This document shows positions 63,173 to 64,000 of a stretch of 64,000 bases of DNA, piece after piece. The stretch comes from Manganibacter manganicus. GTDB taxonomy: Bacteria > Pseudomonadota > Alphaproteobacteria > Rhizobiales > Rhizobiaceae. The position numbers and the translations under genes were made by a program. Location of the stretch: assembly GCF_002075885.1 (NCBI RefSeq), contig NZ_MDET01000020.1:1-64000 (forward strand), read 5' to 3'. The notes below the pieces were generated by a model, which worked only from the letters and a program-made list of their open reading frames with translations, was not told the DNA's origin and made no database searches. Position 1 is the first letter of the stretch. The number at the start of each line of letters is the position of its first letter.

Positions 63173-63847
63173 CTACGCCGTGGCAGGCTGCAGCCAGCGT
63201 GCGGCGATCAGCCGATAGGGGATGAGTGCGAAGACCGCGATGGCGAGTTTGACCGAAAGATCGCCGAGCGCCCATGACAGCCAGCGCACGGCTTCCACCG
63301 GCAACGTGCCCATCAGGGGCGCCGTTTCGAGTGCGAAACTGTCGCTCGGCCCGAGAAAGGCGAAGGCGCCGGAAAAGGCGATCGAAAAGAAAACCAGCGT
63401 GTCGAAGACCGAACCGACCAGCGTGCCGAAGATCGGCGCGCGCCACCAGCTTTTCCGGCGTAGCCGGTTGAACACGGTGACGTCCAGCAATTGCGCGATG
63501 AGGAAGGCGGCGCCAGAGGCGCAGGCGATCCGGGCAAGCCGGTCGGCAGCGGTCTGGAACTCGATCAGGCCGTGCCTAAACAGGAAGGGCGGCACAAGAA
63601 TCGAGCAGACGACAGCCGCCATGAACCCGACGAACACCACCCGGCGCGCTACGGTGGGACCGTAGCGGCGGTTGGCAAGATCGGTAACGAGGAAGGAGAA
63701 GGGATAGGTAAAGGCGCCCCAGGTCAGGATGTCGGCCAGAGCCAGGCCGCCGACCGTTCCGTGCATCGGAAACTGCACGAGGATATTGGAGGCAACGACA
63801 ACCACGGCCATCGCCGCCACGAAGGGCATGTATCGGGAGAATCTCAT
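63173..63847 (-). CDS. yhhQ: Queuosine precursor transporter YhhQ (VUT family)
   Basis: A 224-residue inner-membrane protein of the vitamin-uptake-like family with about six spans. Marks: ASNILVQFPMHGTVGGLALADILTWGAFTYP, VTDLANRRYGPTVARRVV, and the internal GSVFDTLVFFSIAFSG segment. YhhQ imports preQ0/preQ1 for tRNA queuosine. The ATG at 63847 overlaps a predicted preQ1 riboswitch tail; an alternative start at 63829 has GAGA 12 bases before it. The organism may therefore salvage preQ1. Confidence 0.88.
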   Translation of the reverse strand: MRFSRYMPFVAAMAVVVVASNILVQFPMHGTVGGLALADILTWGAFTYPFSFLVTDLANRRYGPTVARRVVFVGFMAAVVCSILVPPFLFRHGLIEFQTAADRLARIACASGAAFLIAQLLDVTVFNRLRRKSWWRAPIFGTLVGSVFDTLVFFSIAFSGAFAFLGPSDSFALETAPLMGTLPVEAVRWLSWALGDLSVKLAIAVFALIPYRLIAARWLQPATA

Positions 63848-63873
63848 TTTTTTAGCCTGGGTTATGGAACCAG
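63845..63873 (-). promoter_or_regulatory. Probable preQ1-I riboswitch upstream of yhhQ
   Basis: On the minus strand CTGG (63873-63870), loop TTCCATAAC, CCAG (63860-63857), then GCT and an A7 run form the minimal preQ1-I pattern. GGTTC and ACCC are the conserved aptamer strands. Loop CAT (63866-63864) can pair with ATG (63847-63845) after the A-run, giving the pseudoknot. If so, ligand binding would hide the start codon. P1 is only four pairs, so the call is cautious. Confidence 0.6.
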
Positions 63874-63898
63874 TGAAGCGCTTTGAACCGGCACTTCG

Positions 63899-63923
63899 TA
63901 AAAGGCGGTCGTCCCCCGCCTTG
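63899..63923 (-). terminator. Terminator of the gene at the right edge
   Basis: Minus-strand AAGGCGG and CCGCCTTTT form a 7-bp stem with a short loop and a T run, seven bases after the stop of the partial gene. Confidence 0.75.
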
Positions 63924-63929
63924 AATTCT

Positions 63930-64000
63930 TCAGGCGGCGGACGCTTCGGCCAGCTTCTTGGCGATCTGCTTCTTGAGCAGGCGCGCGCGCTGCGAAAGTT
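63930..64000 (-). CDS. C-terminal tail of an unidentified protein (partial)
   Basis: The last 22 codons of a leftward gene that starts beyond the window: LSQRARLLKKQIAKKLAEAS then AA and TGA at 63932-63930. The basic, helical tail suggests an RNA- or ribosome-associated protein, but it is too short to name. Its terminator lies directly downstream and yhhQ follows. Confidence 0.55.
   Translation of the reverse strand, partial: LSQRARLLKKQIAKKLAEASAA

Overview
The window reads as core chromosome of an alphaproteobacterium of the Hyphomicrobiales (Rhizobiales), most like Mesorhizobium and other Phyllobacteriaceae or Brucellaceae. The evidence is the high-GC codon use, the conserved blocks ruvCAB-ybgC / tolQRAB-pal-cpoB-tilS-ftsH and carD-fdxA-S4-helicase, an RcdA (DUF1465) gene, an RpoH2-type sigma factor, a serC leader RNA, and Omp25/Omp31-like surface proteins. 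The genus is an inference. Nearly all genes are intact housekeeping genes. I see no prophage, CRISPR array, tRNA, rRNA or large genomic island.

Left part (1-18,200): a complete IS3-family element (1-1273) sits inside an already decayed GNAT acetyltransferase gene, next to a second GNAT remnant. Then come 6S RNA with fau, a YmdB-type phosphoesterase, TerC, a GFA-type protein, yebC, rpmE, an MsbA-like ABC exporter, an orphan MotA/ExbB-like plus OmpA-like pair, a hemolysin III homologue, a leftward set (thiE-like, Sel1 protein, efp, inositol monophosphatase), a TSUP exporter, an acyl-CoA synthetase, a small haem-copper-oxidase-like membrane protein, a candidate sRNA and rcdA.

Middle (18,200-43,000): ruvCAB and ybgC lead into the Tol-Pal envelope machine, tilS and ftsH. 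Between ftsH and glmM lies a small accessory set: ArsR regulator, SRPBCC protein, tiny membrane protein, and a secreted protein built of near-identical tandem repeats. glmM, two outer-membrane beta-barrel proteins, serC (with leader RNA), serA, an FAH-family enzyme, an EamA transporter and purA follow. Sequences matching the CtrA box (TTAA-N7-TTAAC) precede rcdA, tolQ, pal and both barrel genes. This suggests that envelope and division functions here share cell-cycle control, though that link is inferred.

Right part (43,000-64,000): a large single-pass hypothetical protein, LysE exporter, ABC-F ATPase, thiamine pyrophosphokinase, a TPP riboswitch with thiBPQ, a lipoprotein M48 protease, rpoH2 behind an EcfG-like promoter, an amino-acid (possibly cystine) ABC importer, carD, fdxA, an S4 RNA-binding protein overlapping a Suv3-like helicase, then about 1.3 kb of non-coding DNA with an SOS-box match, a DnaA box, REP-like palindromes and long hairpins. 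yhhQ with a probable preQ1-I riboswitch and the tail of one more gene close the window. Stress regulation appears layered: EcfG-type promoter to rpoH2, and an RpoH-type promoter at ftsH.
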